Below, in pieces: positions 1-9,299 of a stretch of DNA of 64,000 nt. The DNA is from Rhodoferax sp. OV413 (lineage in GTDB: Bacteria > Pseudomonadota > Gammaproteobacteria > Burkholderiales > Burkholderiaceae_C). Position numbers and translations under genes: made by a program. Every line of letters starts with the position of its first letter. The stretch's first letter is position 1. Below the pieces are notes generated by a model that worked only from the letters and a program-made list of their open reading frames with translations, was not told the DNA's origin and ran no database searches. Location of the stretch: assembly GCA_945861785.1 (NCBI GenBank), contig CAMAWD010000010.1, positions 1 to 64,000 on the forward strand. The letters are read 5' to 3'.

Positions 1-7
1 GCACGGC

Positions 8-1186
8 TTACCTCAGCTTCAAGGTAGACAGGCCGACCAGGCACAACAGCATGGTGATGATCCAGAAGCGCACCACCACCTGGGTTTCCTTCCAGCCGCT
101 TTTCTCGAAATGGTGGTGCAAGGGCGCCATCTTGAACAGGCGCCGGCCCTCGCCGTACTTGCGCCGGCTGTACTTGAAATAACCCACCTGCAACATCACC
201 GACAGGGCCTCGACAACAAAAATACCACCCATGATGGCCAGCACAATCTCTTGGCGCACGATGACCGCAATAGTGCCGAGTGCACCGCCCAGGGCAAGTG
301 CACCCACGTCGCCCATGAAGACCTGCGCCGGGTGGGTGTTGAACCACAAAAAGGCCAGCCCGGCGCCGGCCATGGCGGCGCAAAAAATCAGCAACTCGCC
401 CGAGCCCGGAATATGCGGAAAAAACAGGTATTTTGAGTAAACCGAGCTGCCCGTGACATAGGCAAACACGCCCAGCGCCGAGCCCACCATCACCACCGGC
501 ATGATGGCCAGGCCGTCCAGCCCGTCGGTCAGGTTGACCGCGTTGCTGGAGCCGACAATCACCAGGTAGGTCATCAACACGAAGCCCCATACGCCCAGCG
601 GGTAACTGACTTCCTTGAAGAACGGCAGCAACAGGCCGGCCTTGGGTGGCAGGTTGACGTCGAAACCCGACTGCACCCATTTGAAGAACAGTTCGAGCAC
701 CCGCAGGTTGGAGTTTTCGGAGATGCTGAACACCAGGTACAACGCGGCGACCAGGCCGATCACGGATTGCCAGAAATACTTCTCGCGCGAGCGCATGCCC
801 TCCGGGTCCTTGTTGACCACCTTGCGCCAGTCGTCGACCCAGCCGATGGCGCCAAAACCGAGCGTCACCACCAGCACGATCCAGACGAAGCGGTTGGACA
901 GGTCGAACCACAACAGGGTCGAGATGGCGATGCACAGCAGGATCAGCACGCCACCCATCGTCGGTGTGCCGCTCTTGCTCAGGTGCGACTCCATGCCATA
1001 GCCGCGCACCGGCTGGCCGATCTTGAGTTGCGTGAGCCGGCGGATCACAACCGGGCCCGCGAACAGGCCGATCAGAAGGGCCGTCAAGGCCGCCATCACG
1101 GCACGGAATGTCAGGTACTGGAAGACCCGGAAAAACCCGAACTCGGGTGACAGGGTCTGCAGCCACTGGGCGAGACTCAGCAGCAT
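8..1186 (-). CDS. mraY: Phospho-N-acetylmuramoyl-pentapeptide-transferase MraY
   Basis: Integral inner-membrane enzyme that transfers phospho-MurNAc-pentapeptide from UDP to undecaprenyl phosphate, making lipid I for peptidoglycan. The 392 residues hold about ten hydrophobic segments and the family signatures: the DD pair in VDDWRK near residue 117, the [10 protein letters not shown] block in the middle, and the basic HHHFE loop near the C-terminus. Length and N-terminus fit beta-proteobacterial MraY. It lies 21 bp after murF as the last gene of the visible dcw operon; murD would be expected just beyond the left edge. No promoter of its own is seen, so it is probably transcribed from upstream of mraZ. 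Confidence 0.97.
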   Translation of the reverse strand: MLLSLAQWLQTLSPEFGFFRVFQYLTFRAVMAALTALLIGLFAGPVVIRRLTQLKIGQPVRGYGMESHLSKSGTPTMGGVLILLCIAISTLLWFDLSNRFVWIVLVVTLGFGAIGWVDDWRKVVNKDPEGMRSREKYFWQSVIGLVAALYLVFSISENSNLRVLELFFKWVQSGFDVNLPPKAGLLLPFFKEVSYPLGVWGFVLMTYLVIVGSSNAVNLTDGLDGLAIMPVVMVGSALGVFAYVTGSSVYSKYLFFPHIPGSGELLIFCAAMAGAGLAFLWFNTHPAQVFMGDVGALALGGALGTIAVIVRQEIVLAIMGGIFVVEALSVMLQVGYFKYSRRKYGEGRRLFKMAPLHHHFEKSGWKETQVVVRFWIITMLLCLVGLSTLKLR

Positions 1187-1207
1187 GGTGTGTCCTGGTG
1201 GGTGGTC

Positions 1208-2623
1208 TTATGCGGCATGGGTCTGCCCGTGGTGGTCTTGCGCGTGCTGGGTGATGGCCTCTACCACCCGCTCCATGCGCATGAAGCGGGAGCCCTTGAC
1301 CAGCACCGATGCGGTGCCGGGGAGTTCTTCCAGGACGGCGGCAATCAGCGTTGGCATGTCGGCGAAATGGCGCGCGCCCTCGGCCTGCCGTGCGGCGGCG
1401 GATGACAACGGGCCGTGGGTGAACAGGCGCTCGATGCCGAGTTGACGGGCCAGTGTCCCAGCCTGTGCATGGAACAGTTCACCCTGGCACCCGACTTCGC
1501 CCATGTCGCCCAGCACCATCAGGCGTGGGGCTGGCAGCGTGGCGAGCAGATCGAGCGCAGCATGGACCGAGTCCGGATTGGCGTTGTAGCTGTCGTCGAT
1601 CAGTGTGAGCGTGGCCTGGCCTATGGCGACCTGCATTGCGCGTGAACGGCCCTTGACCGGCTCGAAGGCTTCGAGTCCGCGTTGGATGTTTTTGAGCGGC
1701 ACGCCGGTGGCGAGCGCACAGGTGGCTGCGGCCAGGGCGTTCTTTGCGTTGTGCAGGCCGGCGATGTGCAAGCTGAAGCGCAGCGTTCCGGCGCGGGTGC
1801 TGGCCTGAACATCCCAGGCGTTGCCTGACCACACGGGGGCGGGGGCGCAGACATCGATGGCGCCAGCGCCGGCGCCGGCCGGTTGCAGCGCGAATGTCGA
1901 TTGCCGGCGTGCACCTGCCAGCGAGCACCACAGTCCGGTGAAGGCGTCGTCGTGCGGAAACACCGCCACGCCGTCGGCCGGCAGGGCGGAAAGCACGGCG
2001 CCGTTTTCCAGTGCCACTGCCTCCACGCTGGCCATGAATTCCAGATGTTCGCGTTGCGCGTTGTTGACCAGTGCCACCGTTGGGCGGGCCATTGCCGCCA
2101 GCTGCGCGATTTCGCCTGGGTGGTTCATGCCGAGTTCGAGCACCGCCACCCGGTGGCTGGCGCGAAGGCGCAACAGCGTCAGGGGTACACCGATGTCGTT
2201 GTTGAAGTTGCCCTGGGTGGCCAGTGATGCGCCGCCCTTCCAGGATTGCAGGATGGCCGCCAGCATCTGGGTGACGGTGGTCTTGCCGTTGGAGCCGGTC
2301 ACGGCGATCAGCGGCAGATCGAACTGCGCGCGCCAGGCGCTGGCCAGCACACCCAGCGCCAGTTTGGTGTCGGGCACTTCCAGCCCGCTCAGGCCGGCCT
2401 CGGCCAGGCCGGCTCCCGGGTGGCAAATTGCAGCCACCGCGCCACTCGATTTCGCCTGCGCCAGGAACTGGTTGGCGTCAAACCGCTCCCCACGCAGGGC
2501 AACGAAGAGGTCACCATGTTGCAGGCTGCGGGTGTCGGTGTGCACGCGCCGGATTTCCACGCCGGTGTCACCCACGGCCACGGCGCCGGGGAGCCATTGC
2601 AGGGCCTGTGCCAGCGTCATCAT
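1208..2623 (-). CDS. murF: UDP-N-acetylmuramoyl-tripeptide--D-alanyl-D-alanine ligase MurF
   Basis: Cytoplasmic Mur ligase that adds D-Ala-D-Ala to UDP-MurNAc-tripeptide using ATP. The 471-residue product has the MurCDEF ATP-binding loop VTGSNGKTTVT about residue 110, the LELGMNHPGEI and NNAQREHLEF blocks of the central domain, and the DDSYNANPDS motif of the C-terminal domain. I chose the ATG at 2621-2623 because it overlaps the murE stop codon as ATGA. A longer frame starting at 2659 runs inside murE and has an unrelated N-terminus. The overlap suggests translational coupling with murE. Confidence 0.96.
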   Translation of the reverse strand: MMTLAQALQWLPGAVAVGDTGVEIRRVHTDTRSLQHGDLFVALRGERFDANQFLAQAKSSGAVAAICHPGAGLAEAGLSGLEVPDTKLALGVLASAWRAQFDLPLIAVTGSNGKTTVTQMLAAILQSWKGGASLATQGNFNNDIGVPLTLLRLRASHRVAVLELGMNHPGEIAQLAAMARPTVALVNNAQREHLEFMASVEAVALENGAVLSALPADGVAVFPHDDAFTGLWCSLAGARRQSTFALQPAGAGAGAIDVCAPAPVWSGNAWDVQASTRAGTLRFSLHIAGLHNAKNALAAATCALATGVPLKNIQRGLEAFEPVKGRSRAMQVAIGQATLTLIDDSYNANPDSVHAALDLLATLPAPRLMVLGDMGEVGCQGELFHAQAGTLARQLGIERLFTHGPLSSAAARQAEGARHFADMPTLIAAVLEELPGTASVLVKGSRFMRMERVVEAITQHAQDHHGQTHAA

Positions 2624-4170
2624 GCGGCAACTCCCTGAGCCGGCACGTCGGCTTGCCAAGCGGCCAGCGCCTGCCGGACTTCGACCAGGTCGGAGAACGG
2701 CAACCGGGCGCCGGCGATCTCCTGGTAACTTTCGTGCCCCTTGCCGGCCACCAGGACAACGTCGTGGCCGCGCGCGCTGCGTATTGCATGGGCGATTGCC
2801 TGTCGCCGGTCCTCCAGTTGGGTCAAGCGCGCATGCCCGGTCAGGCCCGGCGCGATCTGTTGCAGTATGGCTTGCGGGTTTTCGTTGCGTGGGTTGTCGC
2901 TGGTGAGCACCACATGGTCGGCACCCCGGGCGGCAACTGCCCCCATCAGCGGGCGTTTGGCCGGGTCACGGTCGCCGCCACAACCGAAGACGCACCAGAG
3001 TTTGCCGCCCCTTTGCCCTGCCAGTGGACGCAGTGCAGCCAGCGCCTTCTCCAGGGCGTCGGGCGTGTGGGCATAGTCCACCACGGCCAGTGGGCGGCCA
3101 GCCAGCTCGACGCATTGCAGGCGCCCCGGTGCCGGCGCCAGATCGTGGCAGGCGGTGAGCGCCTGTTGCAGCGGCAGGCCCAGCGTGCGCAGTGTCGCCA
3201 GCACGCCCAGCAGGTTCGACACGTTGTAGTGCCCGATCAATCGCGTCTCGACCAGATGCTGCTGCGCGTTCTCGGTGACTGTGAAACGCATGCCGGTGGG
3301 TGTGTCCTGCAGTCCGCTGGCGTGCAGGCGCGCTGGCCGCTCGCGTGACACGGTCCACAGATCAAGATCCGGTCCGGTCAGCGAAGCCGCCAGTGCCTGG
3401 CCCTGCGGATCGTCGATGTTGATCACCGCCGCACGCAGGCCGGGCCAGTGAAAAAGGCGTTCCTTGGCGCGCCAGTAGTTGGCCATGCTGCCGTGGTAGT
3501 CGAGGTGGTCCTGGGTGAAATTGGTGAAGATCGCGGTATGGATACGAACGCCGTCGAGCCGGTGCGCTTCGATGCCGATGGACGAGGCTTCGATCGCGCA
3601 GGCCTGAGCCCCGGCGTCGGCAAACCGGCGCAGGCTGGTCTGCAGCAGCACGCCGTCGGGGGTTGTCAGGCCGCAGCCGGGCAGGGCGTCCTGTGCGGAG
3701 CTGCTTGCAACGGCCTCGCCCCGGCGCGCAGGGAAACCGACACCCAGCGTGCCAATCATGGCACACGGCTGCGGCTGCGCCAGGCGCGCGTCGGACAGGG
3801 CCTGTGCCAGCCACCACACGGTGGACGTCTTGCCGTTGGTGCCGGTCACGGCAAGCACGTCGAGCGCGTGCGAAGGATGGTCGCAATAGGCATCTGCAAC
3901 CAAGGCGCTGGCGGCCTGCAGCTTGGTCATCGATGCCACGCGCGGGTCGTCGAAGCCGAACGCCTCAACGCCTTGTTCCTCGACCAGGCAGGCGGCGGCC
4001 CCGTGGTCCAGTGCATCACGCACCTTGGTGCGGGCGTCGGTCGTGGCGCCCGGCCAGGCGATGAACGCGTCGCCCGGCGCGAGTTTGCGGCTGTCCGTCT
4101 GCAGCGTTCCGCGAACGCGCTGCTTGAGCCATTGCGCGGCCTGCTGTGGGTTGTGCAGGTGTGGCGTCAC
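2620..4170 (-). CDS. murE: UDP-N-acetylmuramoyl-tripeptide synthetase MurE (meso-diaminopimelate type)
   Basis: Adds the third residue of the stem peptide to UDP-MurNAc-L-Ala-D-Glu. The 516-residue protein carries the ATP loop VTGTNGKTST, the EASSIG and FTNFTQDHLDYHG blocks, and the DNPR motif (TSDNPRNENP) that marks enzymes specific for meso-diaminopimelate, as expected in a Gram-negative. The start chosen is GTG at 4168-4170, overlapping the ftsI stop as GTGA; a much longer open frame extends upstream inside ftsI but shows no family similarity there. The 3' end overlaps murF by four bases. Length is normal for MurE. Confidence 0.95.
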   Translation of the reverse strand: MTPHLHNPQQAAQWLKQRVRGTLQTDSRKLAPGDAFIAWPGATTDARTKVRDALDHGAAACLVEEQGVEAFGFDDPRVASMTKLQAASALVADAYCDHPSHALDVLAVTGTNGKTSTVWWLAQALSDARLAQPQPCAMIGTLGVGFPARRGEAVASSSAQDALPGCGLTTPDGVLLQTSLRRFADAGAQACAIEASSIGIEAHRLDGVRIHTAIFTNFTQDHLDYHGSMANYWRAKERLFHWPGLRAAVINIDDPQGQALAASLTGPDLDLWTVSRERPARLHASGLQDTPTGMRFTVTENAQQHLVETRLIGHYNVSNLLGVLATLRTLGLPLQQALTACHDLAPAPGRLQCVELAGRPLAVVDYAHTPDALEKALAALRPLAGQRGGKLWCVFGCGGDRDPAKRPLMGAVAARGADHVVLTSDNPRNENPQAILQQIAPGLTGHARLTQLEDRRQAIAHAIRSARGHDVVLVAGKGHESYQEIAGARLPFSDLVEVRQALAAWQADVPAQGVAA

Positions 4171-5900
4171 AGGCTTTCCTCCACGGCCATGACGATCTGC
4201 GGCTTGACTGCCATGTCGGGTTGCACGCCCATCAGGCGCAGGCTTTGCTGCACCACTTCGCTGAACACCGGGGCGGCCACCAGGCCGCCGTAGTACTGGC
4301 CATTGCTGGGCTCGTCGATCATCACCGCCACGATCACGCGTGGCTTGTCGATTGGCGCCATGCCGGTGAACCAGGAGCGGTATTTGTTGCTGGCGTAACC
4401 CTTGCCGACCTGTTTGTGGGCGGTGCCCGACTTGCCGCCGACCGAATAACCGATGGTCTGGGCGAGTGGGCCGGTGCCCCCCGGTGCAGCCGCCATCTGG
4501 AGCATCTTGCGCACGGCGTGTGCAGTCTCTGGCGAGAACACCCGGTTGCCTGTAACTTCTGCGTCGGACTTGAGCATGGTGACCGGAATCACCTCGCCCT
4601 CGTGCGCGAAGGCGGTGTACGACTGCGCCATCTGGAACAGCGACGCCGACAGGCCATATCCGTAGGCCATCGTCGCCTGTTCGACCGGGCGCCAGGTCTT
4701 CCACGGCCGCAGGCGCCCGGGCACCGCACCGGGAAACTGCAACTGCGGCTTTTGGCCGTAACCCAGCGCGGTGTAGGTGTTCCACATCTCCTGTGGCGCC
4801 ATCTTCTGGGCGACCTTCAGTGCACCGACGTTGCTGGACTTCTGGATCACGCCCTCGATGGTGAGGCTGCCGTAATTGTGGGTGTCACTGATGGTGAAGC
4901 CACCGATCTGGTAACGCCCGGGCGAGGTGTCGATGACGGTCTGGGGCGACACGCGTCCGGCCTCCAGCGCCATGGCGATGGTGATGGGCTTCATCGTCGA
5001 GCCCGGCTCGAAGGTGTCGGTGAGCGCGCGGTTGCGCAACTGCTCGCCCGACAGGTTGCGGCGCTTTTCGGGCACGTAGCTCGGGTAGTTGGCGAGCGCC
5101 AGAACCTCGCCCGTGCGGGCATCGAGCACGACCACGCTGCCGGCCTTGGCCTTGTTCTGAACCACCGCGTCACGCAGCTTCTGGTAGGCGAAAAACTGCA
5201 CCTTGCTGTCCAGGCTGAGCTGCAGGTCGCGTCCGTCCACCGGGGGGACCAGCTCGCCCACGGACTCGACCACCTGGCCCAGCCTGTTCTTGATCACCCG
5301 GCGTGATCCGGCGCGGCCCACCAGGTCATTTTCGAACGTCAGTTCGACGCCCTCCTGCCCGATGTCCTCCACATTGGTGAAACCCACCACGTGGGCAGCG
5401 GCTTCGCCCTCCGGGTACTGGCGCTTGTATTCCTTGCGCTGGTAGATGCCCTTGAGGCCGAGCTCGGTGATCTGTTTGGCAACCGAATCATCGACCTGGC
5501 GCTTGAGCCAGACAAAGGTTTTGTCTACGTTCTCGAGTTTGCGGTTCAGCTCGGGCAGTGGCATCTCCAGCAGTTGCGCCAGCTGCTTGAGCTGCTTCTC
5601 GTCACGCGGCACGTCTTCAGGGATGGCCCAGATACTGGGGGATGGAATGCTGGAGGCCAGGATCAGTCCGTTGCGGTCGATGATGCGACCGCGGGTGGCG
5701 GGGATCGGCAGCGTGCGTGTGAAACGCACTTCGCCCTGGCGCTTGTAAAAATCGCTGGCGATCACCTGGATATAGAACGCCCGCGACGCCAGACCAACGA
5801 AGGCCAGCGCCACCGAAGCCATGACGAACTTGGAACGCCACACCGGGGTGCGGCTGGCCAGCAGCGGACTGGCGGTGTAGGGGATGCTGCGGCTGCGCAT
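4167..5900 (-). CDS. ftsI: Peptidoglycan D,D-transpeptidase FtsI (PBP3)
   Basis: Septal class B penicillin-binding protein of the divisome that cross-links peptidoglycan at the division site. The 577 residues start with a short cytoplasmic tail and one membrane anchor (about residues 26-45), then the dimerisation domain with RGRIIDRNG. The transpeptidase domain has all three catalytic motifs: SxxK as STMK with Ser near 301, SxN as SSN, and KSGTA with Lys near 490. The ATG at 5898-5900 shares one base with the stop of a 20-codon reading frame that in turn overlaps the end of ftsL, an unusual start arrangement noted separately. Confidence 0.96.
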   Translation of the reverse strand: MRSRSIPYTASPLLASRTPVWRSKFVMASVALAFVGLASRAFYIQVIASDFYKRQGEVRFTRTLPIPATRGRIIDRNGLILASSIPSPSIWAIPEDVPRDEKQLKQLAQLLEMPLPELNRKLENVDKTFVWLKRQVDDSVAKQITELGLKGIYQRKEYKRQYPEGEAAAHVVGFTNVEDIGQEGVELTFENDLVGRAGSRRVIKNRLGQVVESVGELVPPVDGRDLQLSLDSKVQFFAYQKLRDAVVQNKAKAGSVVVLDARTGEVLALANYPSYVPEKRRNLSGEQLRNRALTDTFEPGSTMKPITIAMALEAGRVSPQTVIDTSPGRYQIGGFTISDTHNYGSLTIEGVIQKSSNVGALKVAQKMAPQEMWNTYTALGYGQKPQLQFPGAVPGRLRPWKTWRPVEQATMAYGYGLSASLFQMAQSYTAFAHEGEVIPVTMLKSDAEVTGNRVFSPETAHAVRKMLQMAAAPGGTGPLAQTIGYSVGGKSGTAHKQVGKGYASNKYRSWFTGMAPIDKPRVIVAVMIDEPSNGQYYGGLVAAPVFSEVVQQSLRLMGVQPDMAVKPQIVMAVEESL

Positions 5901-5962
5901 CAGGCAAGCTCCGTGCTGCGCATGGCGGTGCGAGCTTGCTTGGCGCGGCGCGGCGTGCTCAT
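5900..5962 (-). CDS. Candidate 20-codon coupling ORF between ftsL and ftsI
   Basis: A 20-codon frame fills the whole ftsL-ftsI gap. Its ATG overlaps the ftsL stop as ATGA (5959-5962) and its TGA shares one base with the ftsI ATG (5898-5902). The predicted peptide is basic (five Arg and one Lys in 20 residues) with no membrane segment and no recognisable domain. Ribosomes finishing ftsL could re-initiate here and deliver re-initiation at ftsI. It may simply be a chance frame; the double overlap is the only support. An alternative is that ftsI initiates directly from its own site within this stretch. Confidence 0.3.
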   Translation of the reverse strand: MSTPRRAKQARTAMRSTELA

Positions 5963-6288
5963 TTCAGGACTCCTGCCGCGGCACGCGCCGGTGTGCCGAC
6001 ACCACCAGTGTCGGGTGCCGTGGGTTCGGTGTAGGTTGCGTAACTCGTGATGGCCGGTGTGGCAGAACGCATCTGCAGATTCTCGCGGGCAAGTTTTTCG
6101 ACCCGCAGGGGTGTGGCCTGGGCGCGTTTTTCCACCTCCAGACGGTCGTTGTCCAGCTCCAGCCGATGCGCTTCCGCGTTCGCGCGGTCGAGCTCGGTGA
6201 AAAGGCGGCGCGAGTCGTACTGCACATTCACCAGGTAGAGGGCGCTGGCCAGCACCGCAAGCAGCAAGACGAGGTTGAGCCGCGTCAC
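5959..6288 (-). CDS. ftsL: Cell division protein FtsL
   Basis: Small bitopic divisome protein that joins FtsB and FtsQ and helps activate septal synthesis. The 109 residues begin with a short tail and a single membrane segment (about residues 5-22). A periplasmic coiled coil of heptads ([26 protein letters not shown]) follows, and the Pro/Ala/Thr-rich C-terminus is poorly conserved. The start is GTG at 6286-6288, overlapping the rsmH stop as GTGA. FtsL is weakly conserved in sequence, so the call rests on size, topology and the invariable position between rsmH and ftsI. Confidence 0.9.
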   Translation of the reverse strand: MTRLNLVLLLAVLASALYLVNVQYDSRRLFTELDRANAEAHRLELDNDRLEVEKRAQATPLRVEKLARENLQMRSATPAITSYATYTEPTAPDTGGVGTPARAAAGVLK

Positions 6289-7223
6289 GGTGCCGCCGTC
6301 CTGCGCGCGACGCGCATGATCGCGCTGCGCGCGCGCGGATTGGCGGCTACTTCGGCGGCCGATGGCTTGGTGCGCCCCAGCGCCTCGAGCCGCATCACCT
6401 GGGGCGCGGCAAACGGCGCCCGGCGGTCGTACTGCTCGCGCGAATGCGCGGCAATGAACTGCTTGACGATGCGGTCTTCGAGGGAATGGAAGCTGATCAC
6501 GACCAGCACACCCATGGGTTGCAAGACATCGAGGCAGGCCTTCAGCGCGTGTTGCAGCGCTTCAAGCTCGGCATTGACGAAAATCCGAAAAGCCTGAAAT
6601 GTGCGCGTTGCAGGGTTCTGGCCCGGCTCGCGGGTTTTGACCGTGTCAGCCACGAGCTGGGCCAGCTCGGTGGTGGTTGAAATTGGGCCCTGTTCCTGTC
6701 GGCGAGCAACAATCGCCTTTGCAATGGGGCCAGCAAACCGTTCCTCACCATAGTCACGAATCACCTCCGCAATCAGGCTGGCCGGCGCGGTTTCCAGCCA
6801 CTGGGCCACACTCTGGCCGCGGGTGGTGTCCATGCGCATGTCCAGCGGGCCCTCGAACCGGAAACTGAAACCCCGCGTCGCGTCGTCTATCTGGGGTGAA
6901 CTGATGCCCAGATCGAGCAGGATGCCGCTGGCCGCGTTGGTACCCAGCTCCGCCAGGTGCTCGAAGTCCTGGTGCCGGATGCTGAAACGCGGGTCGGTGA
7001 TCGTGGCTGCGCTGGTGATGGCTGCGGCGTCCTTGTCGAACGCCAGCAGGCGATCCTGCGGGCCCAGACGCGACAGGATCAGCCGCGAGTGCCCGCCACG
7101 GCCGAATGTGCCATCCACAAACGTGCGGCCCATCGGCGCGCCGCCGGACGGCGGCGCGCCGTCCAGCAAGGCAGCTACCGCTTCGTCGAGCAAAACGGTT
7201 GTATGGGTCCAGCCACTGTTCAC
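6285..7223 (-). CDS. rsmH: 16S rRNA (cytosine(1402)-N(4))-methyltransferase RsmH
   Basis: S-adenosylmethionine-dependent enzyme that methylates N4 of C1402 in the P site of 16S rRNA (formerly MraW). The 312-residue protein opens with [10 protein letters not shown], has the SAM-binding [12 protein letters not shown] block near residue 38, [14 protein letters not shown], and the C-terminal [13 protein letters not shown] motif, all family hallmarks. It starts only 9 bp after the mraZ stop and its own stop overlaps ftsL, so it is part of the dcw transcript. An internal Gly/Pro-rich stretch near residues 20-30 looks like a small lineage-specific insertion. Confidence 0.96.
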   Translation of the reverse strand: MNSGWTHTTVLLDEAVAALLDGAPPSGGAPMGRTFVDGTFGRGGHSRLILSRLGPQDRLLAFDKDAAAITSAATITDPRFSIRHQDFEHLAELGTNAASGILLDLGISSPQIDDATRGFSFRFEGPLDMRMDTTRGQSVAQWLETAPASLIAEVIRDYGEERFAGPIAKAIVARRQEQGPISTTTELAQLVADTVKTREPGQNPATRTFQAFRIFVNAELEALQHALKACLDVLQPMGVLVVISFHSLEDRIVKQFIAAHSREQYDRRAPFAAPQVMRLEALGRTKPSAAEVAANPRARSAIMRVARRTAAP

Positions 7224-7232
7224 GCTTGACTT

Positions 7233-7661
7233 TCAAAAAGAAAATTCCTTGAAGACATCGGGCATGTCGCCCTGCATGGCCCGGGCTTCCAGGGTTTCGT
7301 AAATTGCCTTGTCCCACAACTCCAGGTGATTGCCCATGCCCAGCAGCGTGGTGTCGCGCGTGATGCCCGCTGCCTGGCGCAGTTCGGGCGACACCAGCAC
7401 CCGGCCGGTGCCGTCCATGTCGACGTCCATCGCGTTCCCCAGGAAGATGCGTTTCCACCACTGGGCCGACATTGGCAACCCGGACACCCGCTCGCGGAAC
7501 TTCTCCCATTCGGCACGCGGGAACACCATCAGGCAACCGTGCGGGTGCCGGGTGATCGTGAGTTGGCCGCCATTCGGGCCGACCAGGGCGTCGCGGTGCC
7601 GGGTCGGCACGGACAGGCGACCTTTTGCATCCAGACTGAGAGACGAAGCCCCTTGAAACAC
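7233..7661 (-). CDS. mraZ: Transcriptional regulator MraZ
   Basis: AbrB-fold DNA-binding protein that represses its own operon in Escherichia coli. The product has 142 residues with two MraZ repeats; the first holds DAKGRLSVPTRHRD and the second DGTGRVLVSPELRQ, the conserved DxxGRxxxP signatures. The start is GTG at 7659-7661 (FQGASSLSLDAKG follows, the normal N-terminus) with a GAGGG-type ribosome binding site about 9 bases upstream; a frame beginning at 7724 would add 21 unrelated residues and run through the operator. As first gene of the dcw operon it probably feeds back on the boxes at 7711-7745. Confidence 0.95.
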   Translation of the reverse strand: MFQGASSLSLDAKGRLSVPTRHRDALVGPNGGQLTITRHPHGCLMVFPRAEWEKFRERVSGLPMSAQWWKRIFLGNAMDVDMDGTGRVLVSPELRQAAGITRDTTLLGMGNHLELWDKAIYETLEARAMQGDMPDVFKEFSF

Positions 7662-7710
7662 GACAGAACACCCTCGAAGATTGGAAACAGCATTGCAAGG
7701 GTTCCGTTGG

Positions 7711-7745
7711 GCACGGAATACCACTAAATTGCACTTTTTTGCACT
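7711..7745 (-). promoter_or_regulatory. MraZ operator: four direct repeats at exact 10-bp spacing
   Basis: Read on the minus strand, AGTGC, AGTGC, AGTGG and CGTGC start exactly 10 bp apart (plus-strand gcact 7741-7745, gcact 7731-7735, ccact 7721-7725, gcacg 7711-7715). MraZ of E. coli and other bacteria is known to bind short G-rich direct repeats at one-helical-turn spacing just upstream of its own gene. Position (50-85 bp before the mraZ start codon), spacing and GTG core fit. The first repeat overlaps the predicted -10 element, so binding would block RNA polymerase. Confidence 0.75.
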
Positions 7746-7770
7746 GTAGCAGCAAATGCAAGATTTGCAA
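7743..7770 (-). promoter_or_regulatory. Putative sigma-70 promoter of the dcw operon
   Basis: On the minus strand TTGCAA (plus 7765-7770) is followed after 16 bp by TACAGT (plus 7743-7748), acceptable -35 and -10 hexamers. Transcription would start within the MraZ repeat array, leaving a leader of roughly 75 bases before mraZ. A small dyad GCAAAT-N5-ATTTGC (7752-7768) lies between the two hexamers. The surrounding 7700-7900 stretch is clearly richer in A+T than its neighbours. Hexamers were picked by eye. Confidence 0.5.
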
Positions 7771-7921
7771 CTCAGGTCGCAACAAAGTTTTCCAATGAAA
7801 TCAAGGACTTAGAAGCAGATATTGACGCAATTCAGGGTCAAAAATCGTTCTAAATTAAGTACTTAGAAGCACTTATGAAAGTGATGCTTGAAGCCGGTCC
7901 ATTTCCGTCCCGGCGAGTGGC
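7746..7921. other. AT-rich intergenic stretch between hslU and the dcw promoter
   Basis: This space is downstream of hslU and upstream of mraZ (both minus strand). It contains two copies of the 11-mer acttagaagca at 7807-7817 and 7861-7871, 54 bp apart, the second part of an imperfect dyad (aagtactt/aagcactt, 7857-7874). On the minus strand this dyad could form a weak hairpin followed by A/T-rich sequence and might terminate hslU transcripts, but the stem is short. I see no coding sequence. Confidence 0.4.
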
Positions 7922-9256
7922 TTACAGAATGTAGCGCGACAGGTCTTCGTTCTGGCTGAGTTCCGCCAGGCGGCCGTCGACATAGGGCGCATCGACCACC
8001 ACCGTCTGCCCAGCCAGTTTGGTGGCATCGAAACTCACTTCATCGAGCAGGCGTTCCATCACCGTCGACAGGCGGCGCGCACCGATGTTCTCGGTGCGTT
8101 CGTTCACGTCGAACGCGATCTGCGCCAGGCGGGTCACACCAGCCGGCTCGAACACGACGGTGACGTTTTCGGTGGCGAGCAGCGCCTGGTACTGCTTGAC
8201 CAGCGAGGCATGGGTCTGGGTGAGGATGGACTCGAAATCCTGGACCGACAGCGACTGCAACTCGACCCGGATTGGAAACCGTCCCTGAAGCTCCGGAATC
8301 AGGTCGCTGGGTTTGCTCAGGTGAAACGCGCCCGAGGCGATGAAGAGGATATGGTCGGTGCGGACCATGCCGTATTTGGTGGACACGGTGGTGCCTTCGA
8401 CCAGCGGCAGCAGGTCGCGTTGCACACCCTGGCGCGAGACTTCCGCAGCGCTGCCTTCCGAGCGCGAGGTGACCTTGTCGATCTCGTCGATGAAGACGAT
8501 TCCGTTTTGTTCGGCTGCGTGCAGGGCCAGGGCCTTGATGTCGTCTTCGTTGACGAGTTTGGCGGCTTCTTCGTCCTGCACCAGTCGCAGCGCCTCGCTG
8601 ATGCGCAACTTGCGGGTCTGGCGCTTTTGCTGGCCGAGTTGGCCGAACATGCCGCGCAGCTGCTCGGTCATCTCCTCCATGCCTGCGGGGCCCATGATTT
8701 CCAGTTGGGGTTTTGCCTCGGCCACATCGAGCTCGATTTCCCGGTCGTCGAGCAGCCCTTCGCGCAGCTTCTTGCGGAACACCTGGCGTGCCATGTTCTC
8801 AGGCGGCTCGGCCGCCCTGGTGATGGTGGTTTCGCCACGTGCCGACGGAACCAGGATATCCAGAATGCGGTCCTCGGCAGCATCGGCTGCGCGGGCGCGC
8901 ACCTTGAGCTTCTCGGTTTCGCGGGTTTGTTTCACGGCCACGTCTGCCAGGTCACGGATGATGGCGTCTACGTCCTTGCCAACGTAACCGACCTCGGTGA
9001 ATTTGGTGGCCTCCACCTTGATGAAGGGCGCATCCGCCAGGCGCGCAAGCCGGCGTGCGATTTCGGTCTTGCCAACGCCGGTGGGCCCGATCATCAGGAT
9101 GTTCTTTGGCGTGATCTCGGACCGCAGCCCGGGCTCCACCTGTTGGCGACGCCAGCGGTTGCGCAACGCGATCGCGACGGCGCGTTTGGCCTGATGCTGA
9201 CCGACGATGTGTTTGTCGAGCTCTTGCACGATCTCCTGGGGGGTCAATGCGGACAT
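7922..9256 (-). CDS. hslU: ATP-dependent protease ATPase subunit HslU
   Basis: AAA+ unfoldase of the HslUV (ClpYQ) protease; hexamers unfold substrates and feed them to HslV. The 444 residues include the P-loop GPTGVGKT at about 57-64, the inserted I-domain (about 110-240), Walker B as IVFIDEIDK, the sensor region GRFPIRVEL, and the C-terminal SRYIL tail that docks in HslV. The start at 9254-9256 ([10 protein letters not shown]) matches the family; the open frame upstream to 9358 is unrelated. hslV ends 43 bp upstream, so the pair is almost certainly cotranscribed. Confidence 0.96.
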   Translation of the reverse strand: MSALTPQEIVQELDKHIVGQHQAKRAVAIALRNRWRRQQVEPGLRSEITPKNILMIGPTGVGKTEIARRLARLADAPFIKVEATKFTEVGYVGKDVDAIIRDLADVAVKQTRETEKLKVRARAADAAEDRILDILVPSARGETTITRAAEPPENMARQVFRKKLREGLLDDREIELDVAEAKPQLEIMGPAGMEEMTEQLRGMFGQLGQQKRQTRKLRISEALRLVQDEEAAKLVNEDDIKALALHAAEQNGIVFIDEIDKVTSRSEGSAAEVSRQGVQRDLLPLVEGTTVSTKYGMVRTDHILFIASGAFHLSKPSDLIPELQGRFPIRVELQSLSVQDFESILTQTHASLVKQYQALLATENVTVVFEPAGVTRLAQIAFDVNERTENIGARRLSTVMERLLDEVSFDATKLAGQTVVVDAPYVDGRLAELSQNEDLSRYIL

Positions 9257-9299
9257 GGTGCTGTTTATTGTGGTGACGAATTGCAGGGCCGGGTTGGCC

